48,044 nt of DNA from Crocinitomicaceae bacterium (GCA_014762645.1 JABURP010000097.1:1-48044); one strand, 5' to 3'; shown: positions 18,757 through 28,699, counted from the first letter of the stretch. Notes: generated by a model not told the origin, from the letters alone. Translations and numbers: made by a program.

Positions 18757-21700
18757 ATGCTTACAAAAATTACACGTTTAGCCATATTTTTAGTGGCAAG
18801 TCCGACTATTATGTTTGGGCAAGAGATGGGCCATGAGTCCGGAGTATATAAATTTCAGGAAAACAAAGGCCAATGGCCGGATCATGTCAACTTTAAAGCG
18901 GATGTGCAAGGCGGAAATATCTGGCTGGAGAAAAACCGCATTATCTACCATTTTTATCAAAGGGATGATTTTCACCATCACCTGGATGAAAACCTGAAAC
19001 AATTTGATACCGAAATCAAAGAACATTTGATTTATGCGAGGTTTCTAGGGTCAGCGGAGAGCCCGGTAATTGAAAAACGCGACGAAAATTCAGAATATTA
19101 CAACTATTTTAAAGGGAATGACCCTGCCAAATGGGCGAAAAATGTGAGGTCCTATGGTGCGGTGAATTATAAAGAGCTTTATCCCGGTGTTGATTTGAAT
19201 TTCTATGAAAAAAACGGTCAGCTTAAGTACGAATATGAATTGGATCCAGGAGCAGATCCCTCACAAATTCAATTGAAGTATTACGGAGCACTTAGTGTTG
19301 AGCAGTTGGCAAATGGAGATGTTAAAATAAAAGGTCCCCTGGGCGAGATAATTGAAGAAAAACCATTCGCTTATCAGATTAAAGATGGAAATGTGCTACC
19401 TGTAAATTGTGATTTCAAGGTGTCTGATGATTATGTGCTAAGTTTTGAGCTTGGGGAGTATGACCCTACATTAAAATTAGTCATTGATCCCGTGCTGGTG
19501 TTTGCAACCTATAGTGGATCCGTTACAGATAACTTTGGAATGACAGCTACATATGCCTATGATGGATCTGCTTATAGTGCAGGAATGATTTACGGAAACG
19601 CTTATCCTGCACCGGCTGCTGCCTGGAACAATACGCCTAATATTACTGTGGCCAGTACTGGCGTTGCAACTACAGATGCATTCGTATCAAAATACTCTGC
19701 AGACGGTACAACTATGATTTGGACCAATTTTGTTGGCGGCGGAGATAATACACAAGGAACAGAAACTGTGAACTCAATGATCTGTGATTCACTGAACAAT
19801 ATATATTTGTTTGGAGTTACCTCTAGTCTGGATTTTCCGTTAATGAATGCTGTTCAAACTTCTCATGCTGGAGGATCAACCCTGAACGTGCAATTCAATG
19901 GAACTAATTTTGGGACTGTTGGAACTGACATTTATGTAACAAAAATCAGTGCAGATGGGTTAAGTTTAATGGGATCAACCTATATGGGTGGGGCAGAAAA
20001 TGATGGCGTCAATTATAATATAAATGGCGGCATGTACAATTCAGTTAACTCGTACGATTCACTTACCTCGAATTACGGTGATCAATTTAGAGGGGAGATA
20101 TATCTAGACAATAATAACAATGTGATAATTGCTTCCAGTACCCGGTCAACAGACTTCCCCATTGTAAACGGTTTTCAAAATAGCAATGCTGGACAGCAGG
20201 ATGGGGTTGTATTTAAATTGACTAATGACCTGTCATCATTGCTTTGGTCCACTTATTTTGGTGGAGCAGAAAATGATGCTTTGTATGGGGTTACAGTAAA
20301 TTCCATGAATGATGTGGTAGTTTCTGGCGGAACTTCTTCTTTGAATATTCCTGGGACAGTGGGCGCAGTTGCACCTAATTATTTGGGTGGGAAAACGGAT
20401 GGTGTCATTGCCGTAATTTCTTCAAGCGGTACTAATTTGATGTCAGCAACGTATATAGGTTCTACAGGAGGTGATCAAACCTTTATGGTGAAGACAGACG
20501 ATAATAACAACGTCTATATTGTCGGCCAAACAGGTCCAAATATGCCTGTCTTAAACGCTCCATATTTTAATGCGGGAAGTGGTCAGTTTATTACAAAATT
20601 TTCACCAGACTTATCAGGGATTTTGTATTCAACTGTTTTTGGAAGTGGTTCCGGTAATAGTGATATTTCTCCTGCAGCCTTTGCATTGGATCAATGTGAA
20701 AATGTGTATGTCAGTGGTTGGGGAGCTAATATTTTACAATCGACCCCTATGAGTGGTATGCCGGTTACTTCTAACGCTTATCAACCAACTCCTGCTAATG
20801 GGTTTGACTTTTATTTATTTGTACTGGAGAGAGATGCACAGGATATTATATACGGAAGTTATATTGGAGGGAGCCAGGCGAACGAACATGTTGATGGTGG
20901 AACGTCTAGGTTTGATGATAATGGTGTTTTATACCAATCCGTTTGTGGTGGCTGTGGTGGCAATAGTGATTTTCAGACTACTCCAGGAGCGTGGTCCAGT
21001 CAGAATTTAAGTACGAATTGTAACAATTTAGTTTTTAAGTTTGATTTTGAATCAGAAAAGGCCCTGTTTCAGATGAGTCAAAATGAAGGGTGTGCTCCAG
21101 TTGTTATTGATTTGACAAATCAAAGTAGTGATACATTGGGCTCTAGTTGGATTCTTCCACCTCAAGCCAATGTCATTACCGGTGGAATTCACCCACAAAT
21201 TAGTTTTGATGTCCCGGGTACTTATGATATTTCACTTGTGGTTTCTGATCCTTATTGTAGCGTGGATGATACACTGACCCAAACAGTGAATATTTATCCA
21301 CCACCACCCGTGGTCGCAGGTATTTCTGCAGATACTTCATTATTATCTTATGTTACGGTAAATCTTTGGGTAGATGCCGCAGGGTCTGCATCTAATTTCA
21401 CCTGGGCGGATAATATTAATTTTACTAATCCCATTGCCTCTGGTCCGAATGATTCAACAATAGCAGTAAACCCTACAGTTACAACAACATACTACGTTTT
21501 AATTTCAAGTGGATCTTCGCTATGTGATGTGATTGATTCGGTTACTGTTTTTGTAGATCCTAATATTTCCATAGGTACAGATCAGAATTTGAACATGCTG
21601 GTTTATCCCAATCCGTTTAACGACAAAATTGTTGTTGAAAGTTCATTAGAAATTGAATCGATTCAAGTGCTTGACGAAATGGGTAGAGAGGTTCTAATAA

Positions 21701-21822
21701 TTAATGAGGTTCAGGGTAAACAAGAGTTCCTCGATCTTTCTAAAATATCAAAAGGCGTGTATGTCGTAAGGGTAATCAACCATAACGGCAGCATACATGA
21801 GAAAAAAATTATTAAAAAATAA
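18757..21822 (+). CDS. SBBP-repeat surface protein with type A T9SS tail (paralogue 1)
   Basis: I place the start at 18757 rather than 18712 because it gives a normal signal peptide (MLTKITRLAIFLVASP, cleaved near FGQ); the longer form puts a second hydrophobic stretch in front. About 1,021 residues. An N-terminal module beginning ENKGQWP resembles the DUF7948 domain found before SBBP repeats; beta-propeller-like SBBP repeats with D-A-F-V-S-K-Y and WSTYFGG patterns follow, with a QSVCGGCGG motif, a PKD-like domain, an Ig-like segment ending VDSVTVFVD, and the type A sorting tail (YPNPFND ... GVYVVRVIN). Predicted to be a giant surface or secreted protein; ligand unknown. Its stop overlaps the next ATG by one base. 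Confidence 0.88.
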   Translation: MLTKITRLAIFLVASPTIMFGQEMGHESGVYKFQENKGQWPDHVNFKADVQGGNIWLEKNRIIYHFYQRDDFHHHLDENLKQFDTEIKEHLIYARFLGSAESPVIEKRDENSEYYNYFKGNDPAKWAKNVRSYGAVNYKELYPGVDLNFYEKNGQLKYEYELDPGADPSQIQLKYYGALSVEQLANGDVKIKGPLGEIIEEKPFAYQIKDGNVLPVNCDFKVSDDYVLSFELGEYDPTLKLVIDPVLVFATYSGSVTDNFGMTATYAYDGSAYSAGMIYGNAYPAPAAAWNNTPNITVASTGVATTDAFVSKYSADGTTMIWTNFVGGGDNTQGTETVNSMICDSLNNIYLFGVTSSLDFPLMNAVQTSHAGGSTLNVQFNGTNFGTVGTDIYVTKISADGLSLMGSTYMGGAENDGVNYNINGGMYNSVNSYDSLTSNYGDQFRGEIYLDNNNNVIIASSTRSTDFPIVNGFQNSNAGQQDGVVFKLTNDLSSLLWSTYFGGAENDALYGVTVNSMNDVVVSGGTSSLNIPGTVGAVAPNYLGGKTDGVIAVISSSGTNLMSATYIGSTGGDQTFMVKTDDNNNVYIVGQTGPNMPVLNAPYFNAGSGQFITKFSPDLSGILYSTVFGSGSGNSDISPAAFALDQCENVYVSGWGANILQSTPMSGMPVTSNAYQPTPANGFDFYLFVLERDAQDIIYGSYIGGSQANEHVDGGTSRFDDNGVLYQSVCGGCGGNSDFQTTPGAWSSQNLSTNCNNLVFKFDFESEKALFQMSQNEGCAPVVIDLTNQSSDTLGSSWILPPQANVITGGIHPQISFDVPGTYDISLVVSDPYCSVDDTLTQTVNIYPPPPVVAGISADTSLLSYVTVNLWVDAAGSASNFTWADNINFTNPIASGPNDSTIAVNPTVTTTYYVLISSGSSLCDVIDSVTVFVDPNISIGTDQNLNMLVYPNPFNDKIVVESSLEIESIQVLDEMGREVLIINEVQGKQEFLDLSKISKGVYVVRVINHNGSIHEKKIIKK
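19622..19724 (+). repeat. near-identical tract shared with the downstream paralogue (copy 1)
   Basis: This 103-base tract matches 22714-22816 at 99 positions; all four differences are third-position synonymous changes. The sequence on both sides differs at many more synonymous positions although the proteins remain similar, so the tract looks like a local homogenisation. Confidence 0.8.
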
Positions 21823-24800
21823 TGGGTAGACAATTTAAAATAGGATGCGGTAGAATACAGGCAAGCTTAATGACAGCCTTGATCCTCTTTGTGTCTTCTT
21901 TTGTCTATTCTCAAGATATGAGTCATGAGCCAGGCATCTACAAATTTCAGGAAAACAAGGGGCAATGGCCCGGTCACGTGAATTTTAAAGCAGATGTCAG
22001 TGGTGGAAATATTTGGTTAGAACAAACCCGTATTATTTACCACTTCTATCAAAGAGACGACTTTCATCACCATTTGGGCGAAAATTTAAAAGAATTTGAT
22101 GCTGAGGTTAAAGAACACTTGATTTATGCTAAGTTTCTTGGGTCCAACGAAAATCCATCATTGGAAAAACTATCCACATGCCCTGAATATTACAATTACT
22201 TTATTGGCAATGATAAATCCAGGTGGGCAAAGAACGTAAAGGCATATAAGGAAGTGGTGTATAAAGACCTTTATCCAGGTATACATCTAACATTTTTTGA
22301 GAAAGAAGGACAGCTAAAATATGAATATCAACTTGATCCGGGAGCTGACCCAAGCCAAATTCAATTAAAGTATTACGGAGCAATTAAAGTGAAGAAAACC
22401 AGAGAGGGGAGTATTGTTGTAAAAGGCCCTCTTGGAGAAATAATCGAAGAAAAACCTTATGTCTACCAAATAAAAAACGGAAAAGTAATAGAAGTTGAAA
22501 GCGAGTTTGAATTGTCAGATGATCAGGTCCTGTCTTTTAATATAGGAGAATATGACCCATCTCTGAAATTGGTCATTGATCCGGTGCTGGTATTCGCAAC
22601 ATATAGCGGTTCGGTTACAGATAATTTCGGGATGACAGCAACCTATGCGTATGACGGTAAAGCTTATAGTGCGGGTATGATTTACGGTAATGCATACCCT
22701 GCACCTGATACATCCTGGAACAATACGCCTAATATTACTGTGGCCAGCACTGGCGTTGCGACTACAGATGCATTCGTATCAAAATACTCTGCGGACGGCA
22801 CAACTATGATTTGGACAAATTTTGTTGGTGGAGGAGATAACACTCAAGGGACTGAGACTGTTCATTCATTAATTTGTGATAAATCAGATAATATTTACAT
22901 GTATGGTGTGACGTCGAGCTTGGATTTTCCATTGATGAATGCCTTTCAGTCTTCACATTCCGGGGGGGCTTCGCTCAATGTACAGTTTAACGGAACAAAT
23001 TTTGGTTCTGTAGGAACAGACATATATGTAACAAAGATTAGTGCTGACGGGTTAAATTTAATGGGTTCAACCTATATAGGTGGTTCTCAAAATGATGGTG
23101 TAAATTATAAAGTAACATCTGGAAGTTATAACTCGGTAGCTGCATACGATTCTTTAACAACGAATTACGGAGATCAGTTCAGAGGGGAAATAATGTTAGA
23201 TTCTTTAAATAACATCATGATTGCCTCTTGTACGCGTTCAACGGACTTTCCAACTCAAACCCCTTTTCAGGCAGCTAATGCTGGGCAACAGGATGGGGTA
23301 GTATTTAAACTTTCTTCGGATTTTTCCAGTCTACTTTGGTCCTCCTATTTTGGTGGGTCACAAAATGATGCTTGTTACTCGGTAAAAATTGATTCTAGTT
23401 ATAATATTCTCATGGCAGGTGGAACCAGCTCAAGTAACCTACCTGCTACAATCGGGGCACTGACGCCTACTTATCAGGGCGGAAAAACAGATGGATTTGT
23501 CGCCAAAATCACTCCTGATGGAACCACGTTGATCAGAACAAGTTACATAGGTACGTCAGTTTACGATCAAACAATATTCGTAGAAACTGACCGCTGGAAT
23601 AACGTTTATATTGTTGGTCAGTCTTTGGGGAGTATGCCCATATTTAATGCACCCTATTCAAATCCTGGAAGTAGTCAGTATATCATGAAATTGACGCCTG
23701 ACTTAACGGCCATTGAATATTCAACGGTGTTTGGAAATGGTAATGGTCAGATTAACATATCGCCTTCTGCTTTTCTGGTTGATGTTTGCGGAAATGTTTA
23801 TGTATCTGGTTGGGGAGCGAATATTCTACAAAGTGTTCCTTTAAACGGTATGCCAACAACTACAGATGCTTTTCAGCAAACATCTCCAAATGGGTTTGAC
23901 TTCTACTTGTTTGTATTGGAGCGTGATGCCCAAAGTGTTTTGTATGCAAGTTATATGGGAGGAAATCAAGCTGATGAGCATGTGGATGGTGGAACTTCAA
24001 GGTTTGACAAATTTGGAGTAGTATATCAATCCGTATGTGGTGGCTGCGGTGGAATCAGTGATTTTCCAACAACGGCTGGTGCCTGGTCAAGTCAAAACCT
24101 AAGCTCCAATTGTAATAATCTCATATTTAAATATGATTTTGAAATTGTTCCGGTTGCTGAGTTCCTAATATCTGACCTTGAGGGCTGTGCCCCATTCACG
24201 TTTATTCTGGATAATGAAAGTAATGATACGATTAACTCTGTTTGGACATTTCCACCAGAAGCAATTGTTGTTCAGGGGGGCGTAAATCCTCAGATCATGT
24301 TCGAGTCACCCGGTCAGTACGAAATAATTCTTTCCATCACAGATACCATTTGTAATTTACAGGATACTGCCTTGAAGATTATTAATGTGTATGATTCGTT
24401 AAACCTTAATGTGTCTAATGATACGGTGTTGTGCAACAGCATCTCGATAGATATTTGGGCAAATTCTAACGGAACAGCCACTTCTTTTAACTGGTATGAT
24501 GATCCTGGGCTTACCAATCAGATTAATGCAGGAGGTCTCGATTCAGCAATTACGGTTAATCCAGTAGTAACAACAACTTATTACGTGCAGGCTACGAATG
24601 GATGGTCATTATGTGATAAAATCGACTCAGTGACCATTTATATGTCGGATGGTGCCATGTCTATTGATCCCGCAGATAGTATTTGTGTGGGTGATACCAC
24701 GCAGTTAATGGCTCATAACTTATTACCTTCGCAATCAATTACTTACACATGGTCGCCTACACAGGATATCGTTCAAACGGATGACTCCATTGCCTGGGTA

Positions 24801-25421
24801 AATCCACCATCATCACAGTATTTTTATGTGACTGGTGTAACAAGTTCAGGATGTGTTTTTACAGATTCAGTTTGGGTTCATGTGGATTGGATCGACCCTG
24901 CTACGGTATATGCGACTGCTACTCCGGATTCTATTCCGGAAGGCGGTAGCTCTGTACTTGAAGCCTTTCCAAATGATCCTTCATACACATATCTCTGGGC
25001 GCCTCCTTTAGGGCTTTCTTCAAATATAGGACAAACAGTCACTACCTCGGTAGAACAAACGACCACTTACACTATGCTAATGTCGGGAAATGGATGTACA
25101 CGAACTGCTACGGTAACGGTGTATGTTCTGGAATTCATCTGTGGTGATATCTACATTTTTATCCCATCTGCTTTTACACCTAATGGAGACGGTGAAAATG
25201 ACATGGTTTATGTTAGGGGACAAAATCTTGAAGAAATCGATCTCAAAATATTTGATCGTTGGGGAGAATTAGTTTTTGAAGCCACTGATCAGTCACAGGG
25301 TTGGGATGGGACATTCAAAGGAAAACCACTGGATCCGGATGTGTATGTTTATCACCTAAAAGCAGTCTGTTTTGATGGGCAGGAAACATTGATTAAAGGA
25401 AATATTACACTCTTGAGATAA
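21822..25421 (+). CDS. SBBP-repeat surface protein with type B (CHU_C/gliding) T9SS tail (paralogue 2)
   Basis: A 1,199-residue paralogue of the preceding gene, collinear from the signal peptide (ending FVYSQ, residue 31) and the ENKGQWP module through the SBBP repeats, the QSVCGGCGG motif, the PKD-like domain and the Ig-like segment ending SVTIYMSD (about 24650). After that point the two proteins diverge. This one carries an extra region of about 140-150 residues with Ig-like WSP features and ends with a gliding motility-associated (type B, CHU_C) domain: IPSAFTPNGDGENDMVY, then FDRWGELVFE and GWDG. Type B cargo commonly depends on a PorP/SprF-family partner, and such a gene starts 3 bases downstream. 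Confidence 0.9.
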   Translation: MGRQFKIGCGRIQASLMTALILFVSSFVYSQDMSHEPGIYKFQENKGQWPGHVNFKADVSGGNIWLEQTRIIYHFYQRDDFHHHLGENLKEFDAEVKEHLIYAKFLGSNENPSLEKLSTCPEYYNYFIGNDKSRWAKNVKAYKEVVYKDLYPGIHLTFFEKEGQLKYEYQLDPGADPSQIQLKYYGAIKVKKTREGSIVVKGPLGEIIEEKPYVYQIKNGKVIEVESEFELSDDQVLSFNIGEYDPSLKLVIDPVLVFATYSGSVTDNFGMTATYAYDGKAYSAGMIYGNAYPAPDTSWNNTPNITVASTGVATTDAFVSKYSADGTTMIWTNFVGGGDNTQGTETVHSLICDKSDNIYMYGVTSSLDFPLMNAFQSSHSGGASLNVQFNGTNFGSVGTDIYVTKISADGLNLMGSTYIGGSQNDGVNYKVTSGSYNSVAAYDSLTTNYGDQFRGEIMLDSLNNIMIASCTRSTDFPTQTPFQAANAGQQDGVVFKLSSDFSSLLWSSYFGGSQNDACYSVKIDSSYNILMAGGTSSSNLPATIGALTPTYQGGKTDGFVAKITPDGTTLIRTSYIGTSVYDQTIFVETDRWNNVYIVGQSLGSMPIFNAPYSNPGSSQYIMKLTPDLTAIEYSTVFGNGNGQINISPSAFLVDVCGNVYVSGWGANILQSVPLNGMPTTTDAFQQTSPNGFDFYLFVLERDAQSVLYASYMGGNQADEHVDGGTSRFDKFGVVYQSVCGGCGGISDFPTTAGAWSSQNLSSNCNNLIFKYDFEIVPVAEFLISDLEGCAPFTFILDNESNDTINSVWTFPPEAIVVQGGVNPQIMFESPGQYEIILSITDTICNLQDTALKIINVYDSLNLNVSNDTVLCNSISIDIWANSNGTATSFNWYDDPGLTNQINAGGLDSAITVNPVVTTTYYVQATNGWSLCDKIDSVTIYMSDGAMSIDPADSICVGDTTQLMAHNLLPSQSITYTWSPTQDIVQTDDSIAWVNPPSSQYFYVTGVTSSGCVFTDSVWVHVDWIDPATVYATATPDSIPEGGSSVLEAFPNDPSYTYLWAPPLGLSSNIGQTVTTSVEQTTTYTMLMSGNGCTRTATVTVYVLEFICGDIYIFIPSAFTPNGDGENDMVYVRGQNLEEIDLKIFDRWGELVFEATDQSQGWDGTFKGKPLDPDVYVYHLKAVCFDGQETLIKGNITLLR
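22714..22816 (+). repeat. near-identical tract shared with the upstream paralogue (copy 2)
   Basis: This is the second copy of the 103-base tract at 19622-19724, direct orientation, offset about 3.09 kb, with four synonymous mismatches. It encodes the WNNTPNITVASTGVATTDAF segment and the residues that follow in both proteins. Confidence 0.8.
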
Positions 25422-25424
25422 GGT

Positions 25425-26429
25425 TTGCGGAAGTTAGTTTTTATATCGGTTATGCTGGTTTTGAGCAATAGTTTTGCTCAGGATGTACATTTCTCCCAGT
25501 TTTATATGAATCCCGTTTACCTGAACCCAGCATTGACAGGGAATCATGACTGCGATTACCGATTTTCTGCAAATCAACGAACGCAGTGGAAATCAGTTTC
25601 GAGGCCTTATAATACATTTGCCTTATCTGCTGAAAACAAATCTGGGTGGATCCTACCCAATCTATATCATGCGGTAAACTTGTTTCATGATGTTGCCGGA
25701 GATGGTGATTTTAGGACGTTAGAATTCAATATTTCTTCGGCGTATCAAATTTATTTGGATCACGATTCTGTCCATAGCGTAACACCGGGTATTCAAATTG
25801 GTGTTAATCATAGGAGCATTGATTTTACTGCATTGTCATGGGATAATCAGTATAACGGATATTATTATGATGCTGGGTTAGGTTCAGGAGAAAATTTTGG
25901 TGTTAGTAGGCGTACGGGATTTAATGCAGCAGTTGGTGCTATTTATGCCTGGAGACCTGAGTACAGGAAAGAAATTGTCGCAGGTGTGGGTTGGTTCAAT
26001 ATCCCCCAAATGAAACAAAGTTTTTATGGAGATGACCTAATTAAGAGGGATATGCGTTTTGTCATACACGCAAAAGGGGTTTGGCCGTTAAATTTTGAAT
26101 GGGATCTTCAGCCCGGAATAATGACACAGTTTCAGGGGAAGTACAAGGAAATTATTTTTGGTGCAAACGCACGTTATTTGATCATAGATAAAAGGGGAGA
26201 ATTTATTGCACCCTACGCCGGAGTGTGGATGCGAAATAAAGACGCAGCTTACTTGACAGCCGGAATCTATTATAACCGTTGGACGGCGGGAATATCTTAT
26301 GATATTAACTTTTCAAAGTTGGTACCAGCAAGTAATTTGAGAGGTGGGTTGGAGTTTTCTGTTCAATACATTTTATGCATATTTAAACCTAAACAAATCA
26401 CACACCGAATTTGCCCGGATTATTTATGA
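25425..26429 (+). CDS. PorP/SprF family type IX secretion outer-membrane protein
   Basis: A 334-residue protein of the PorP/SprF family, outer-membrane beta-barrels that in gliding Bacteroidota help secrete or anchor type B cargo. The family signature DVHFSQFYMNPVYLNPAL lies right after the signal peptide (cleavage near SFAQ), and the C-terminal strands fit a barrel. The start is a TTG at 25425: the first in-frame ATG (25452) would leave only ten residues before the mature end, too few for export. It follows the type B cargo gene by 3 bases and overlaps the next gene, making a cargo-receptor-anchor operon. Confidence 0.93.
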   Translation: MRKLVFISVMLVLSNSFAQDVHFSQFYMNPVYLNPALTGNHDCDYRFSANQRTQWKSVSRPYNTFALSAENKSGWILPNLYHAVNLFHDVAGDGDFRTLEFNISSAYQIYLDHDSVHSVTPGIQIGVNHRSIDFTALSWDNQYNGYYYDAGLGSGENFGVSRRTGFNAAVGAIYAWRPEYRKEIVAGVGWFNIPQMKQSFYGDDLIKRDMRFVIHAKGVWPLNFEWDLQPGIMTQFQGKYKEIIFGANARYLIIDKRGEFIAPYAGVWMRNKDAAYLTAGIYYNRWTAGISYDINFSKLVPASNLRGGLEFSVQYILCIFKPKQITHRICPDYL

Positions 26430-28699
26430 TGCAAATGAAAAAAAAGAGATCAGGTTTTTCTGTGCATTTTGCTTTGCTAATCTTGCAAGCTTTTTTTGTT
26501 ACTAATGTTGTTGGTCAGACCTATGATCAACTCGTGGAGTTTGCAGATCAAAAAATGCAGGAACGCGATTATTTCTATGCCATTAAGAATTATGAGCGCG
26601 CTATGAAGATCGACTCCAATTCGGTTGAAATTTTATGGAAATATGCGGAAGCATTGAGGCATTATAAAAATTATCCAAAAGCTGAACTTTATTATTCAAA
26701 GGTGTATAGCAGAGAAAATGCACGCATCTATAACCGAAGTGTTTTTTGGTTGGCAACCATGCAACAGTACAATGGTAAATATGACGAAGCTCTGGAGACA
26801 TGGAAAACGGCGAAAAAGGTCTATAAAAAAGATCGGGATAGCTATGAATACCTGAAATCGAAACAAATGATTGTTTCTTGCCTTTGGGCCAGACGTGCAG
26901 TGCGAGACACATCTGATTATATTGTTGAACCATTACCACAACCAGTGAATACTAAGAATGCAGAATTTGCCGGTACAATTCATAATAACAAGCTTTATTT
27001 TAGTTCATTAAAGGCAGATTCTATCAACTTTTCTGAAGAGGTTTATACAGCGGATTATTCTATTCAAATCTACTCCGCCGATCAGGAAGACAGTGTTTTT
27101 AATAACGTAATGTTGGAGAAAGATGTGGCTAAAAAAGGGTGGAATAGTGCAAATGGTTCGTTTAGTCCGGATGGTAAACGCTTTTATTTTAGCAGATGTA
27201 ATTCCGCTTATGAATGCAAAATATTTGTCGGAAAAGTTGAGGGAGATAGGATAACGGATATTGATAGCCTTGGAGAGATTATTAATGAACCAGGTTACAT
27301 TAGTACTATGCCACATTGTACAAATGTTGGGGAATATGAGGTGTTGTTCTTTGCGTCCAATATCAACTTTAACTACGGGGGATTAGATATATGGTATAGT
27401 GTAATCAAGGATGGTAACCAATATATGTTACCTAAGAGCCTAGGATCAGATATTAATACACCAGACGACGAAATATGTCCCTTTTATGATACTATAGAAA
27501 ACCGATTGTATTTTTCTTCAAGCTGGTTTCCTGGGTTCGGAGGACAGGATATCTTTTACGTCCAGAATTATAATTTCACTTTTAAGGATCCTGTAAACCT
27601 TGGGTTACCCATAAATTCGTCTAAAAATGATATCTATTATATTATTGATCAGGAAAATGATGTGAGTTATTTTTCATCTAATCGGGAAGGGGTTCAGTAT
27701 GCGAAAAATCCTACCTGCTGTAGTGATATTTTTACAGCCCGTTTGCCAAAAGAACCTGATCCTCCTGATCGCTTTGAGTCATTGGCAGATTTGAATAAGA
27801 AACTACCTGTACGGCTTTACTTTCACAATGACAGACCGGATCCAGATACAAGGGATACGATTGCAAGTATTACCTACATGCAGAGTTATTATAATTATCT
27901 CAAGCTAAAAAAGAAATACAAGAAAGAGTATTCTTCTGGCTTGTCAGGAGATGATGCAGAAGAAGCAAAAGAAGATATTGATGACTTTTTTGTGGAATAT
28001 GTACAACAAGGGGTCATAGATCTGGAAGAGTTCCTGAGGTTACTAGTGATTGAACTTGAAAAAGGATACGAAATTGAAATGTCCATTCAGGGATTTGCCA
28101 GCCCCCTTGCAAAAACGGATTATAATGTGCCTTTGACGAAGAGGCGAATCAGTAGTTTGATTAATTACTTGAGAGAATATCAAGGAGGAGTGTTGAGACC
28201 TTATCTAGATGGTACCGCTCAAAATGGCGGGAGACTCACCTTTGTTGGAAACCCTTATGGTGAGTATACCGCTGATCAACTTATTTCTGATAATCCAAAT
28301 GATGCTAAGAATTCTATTTTTAGTAGAAAAGCAGGTATGGAACGGAGAATTGAGATACAATCGGTTAGCTTGATAACTAAAGATTCGAGTTACGCTAAAA
28401 TGGATTTCTTAAAACAGACTCATGATTTTGGAGCTTCAAAGAAAGGCGATATTTTAACCTGGGAGTTCAAATTTACGAACACGGGTAAGGAGACACTTGA
28501 AGTTACAGATTTGGTTGAGAGTACGGATCACCTGACGTATGAACTGTCACAGTCTGTCTTTGAACCCGGAGAATCTGGCTCAATTCTATTGACCTGGGAT
28601 ACCAGTGAAGCATCCGGAATTACTTATTGTAGATTAACGATACATGCAAACATAAAAGGAGGCAAGCGTGAACTCACACTTACCTCCGAAGTACACTAA
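26426..28699 (+). CDS. TPR-PD40-OmpA-like protein with C-terminal DUF1573-like domain
   Basis: I choose the ATG at 26426, which overlaps the upstream stop as ATGA; ATGs at 26429 and 26435 are also possible, and a TTG at 26411 is less likely. A signal peptide follows. TPR-like helices (about 35-110 of the mature protein) precede WD40-like PD40 strands (GSFSPDGKRFYFSR; IENRLYFSSSWFPGFGGQDI). An OmpA-like domain contains IQGFASPLAKTDYNVPLTKR: the arginine of the peptidoglycan site is present but the aspartate of the usual GHTD is Ser. The last 85 or so residues (HDFG ... FKFTNTGKETLEVTDL) look DUF1573-like. Predicted to be a periplasmic or outer-membrane adaptor for the neighbouring secretion unit. 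Confidence 0.85.
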   Translation: MMQMKKKRSGFSVHFALLILQAFFVTNVVGQTYDQLVEFADQKMQERDYFYAIKNYERAMKIDSNSVEILWKYAEALRHYKNYPKAELYYSKVYSRENARIYNRSVFWLATMQQYNGKYDEALETWKTAKKVYKKDRDSYEYLKSKQMIVSCLWARRAVRDTSDYIVEPLPQPVNTKNAEFAGTIHNNKLYFSSLKADSINFSEEVYTADYSIQIYSADQEDSVFNNVMLEKDVAKKGWNSANGSFSPDGKRFYFSRCNSAYECKIFVGKVEGDRITDIDSLGEIINEPGYISTMPHCTNVGEYEVLFFASNINFNYGGLDIWYSVIKDGNQYMLPKSLGSDINTPDDEICPFYDTIENRLYFSSSWFPGFGGQDIFYVQNYNFTFKDPVNLGLPINSSKNDIYYIIDQENDVSYFSSNREGVQYAKNPTCCSDIFTARLPKEPDPPDRFESLADLNKKLPVRLYFHNDRPDPDTRDTIASITYMQSYYNYLKLKKKYKKEYSSGLSGDDAEEAKEDIDDFFVEYVQQGVIDLEEFLRLLVIELEKGYEIEMSIQGFASPLAKTDYNVPLTKRRISSLINYLREYQGGVLRPYLDGTAQNGGRLTFVGNPYGEYTADQLISDNPNDAKNSIFSRKAGMERRIEIQSVSLITKDSSYAKMDFLKQTHDFGASKKGDILTWEFKFTNTGKETLEVTDLVESTDHLTYELSQSVFEPGESGSILLTWDTSEASGITYCRLTIHANIKGGKRELTLTSEVH

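Noticed and set aside
18757-25421. Frameshifted or misassembled single SBBP gene read twice
   Set aside because: The two copies differ throughout at synonymous and non-synonymous sites and have different tails, so they are true paralogues rather than an assembly duplicate.
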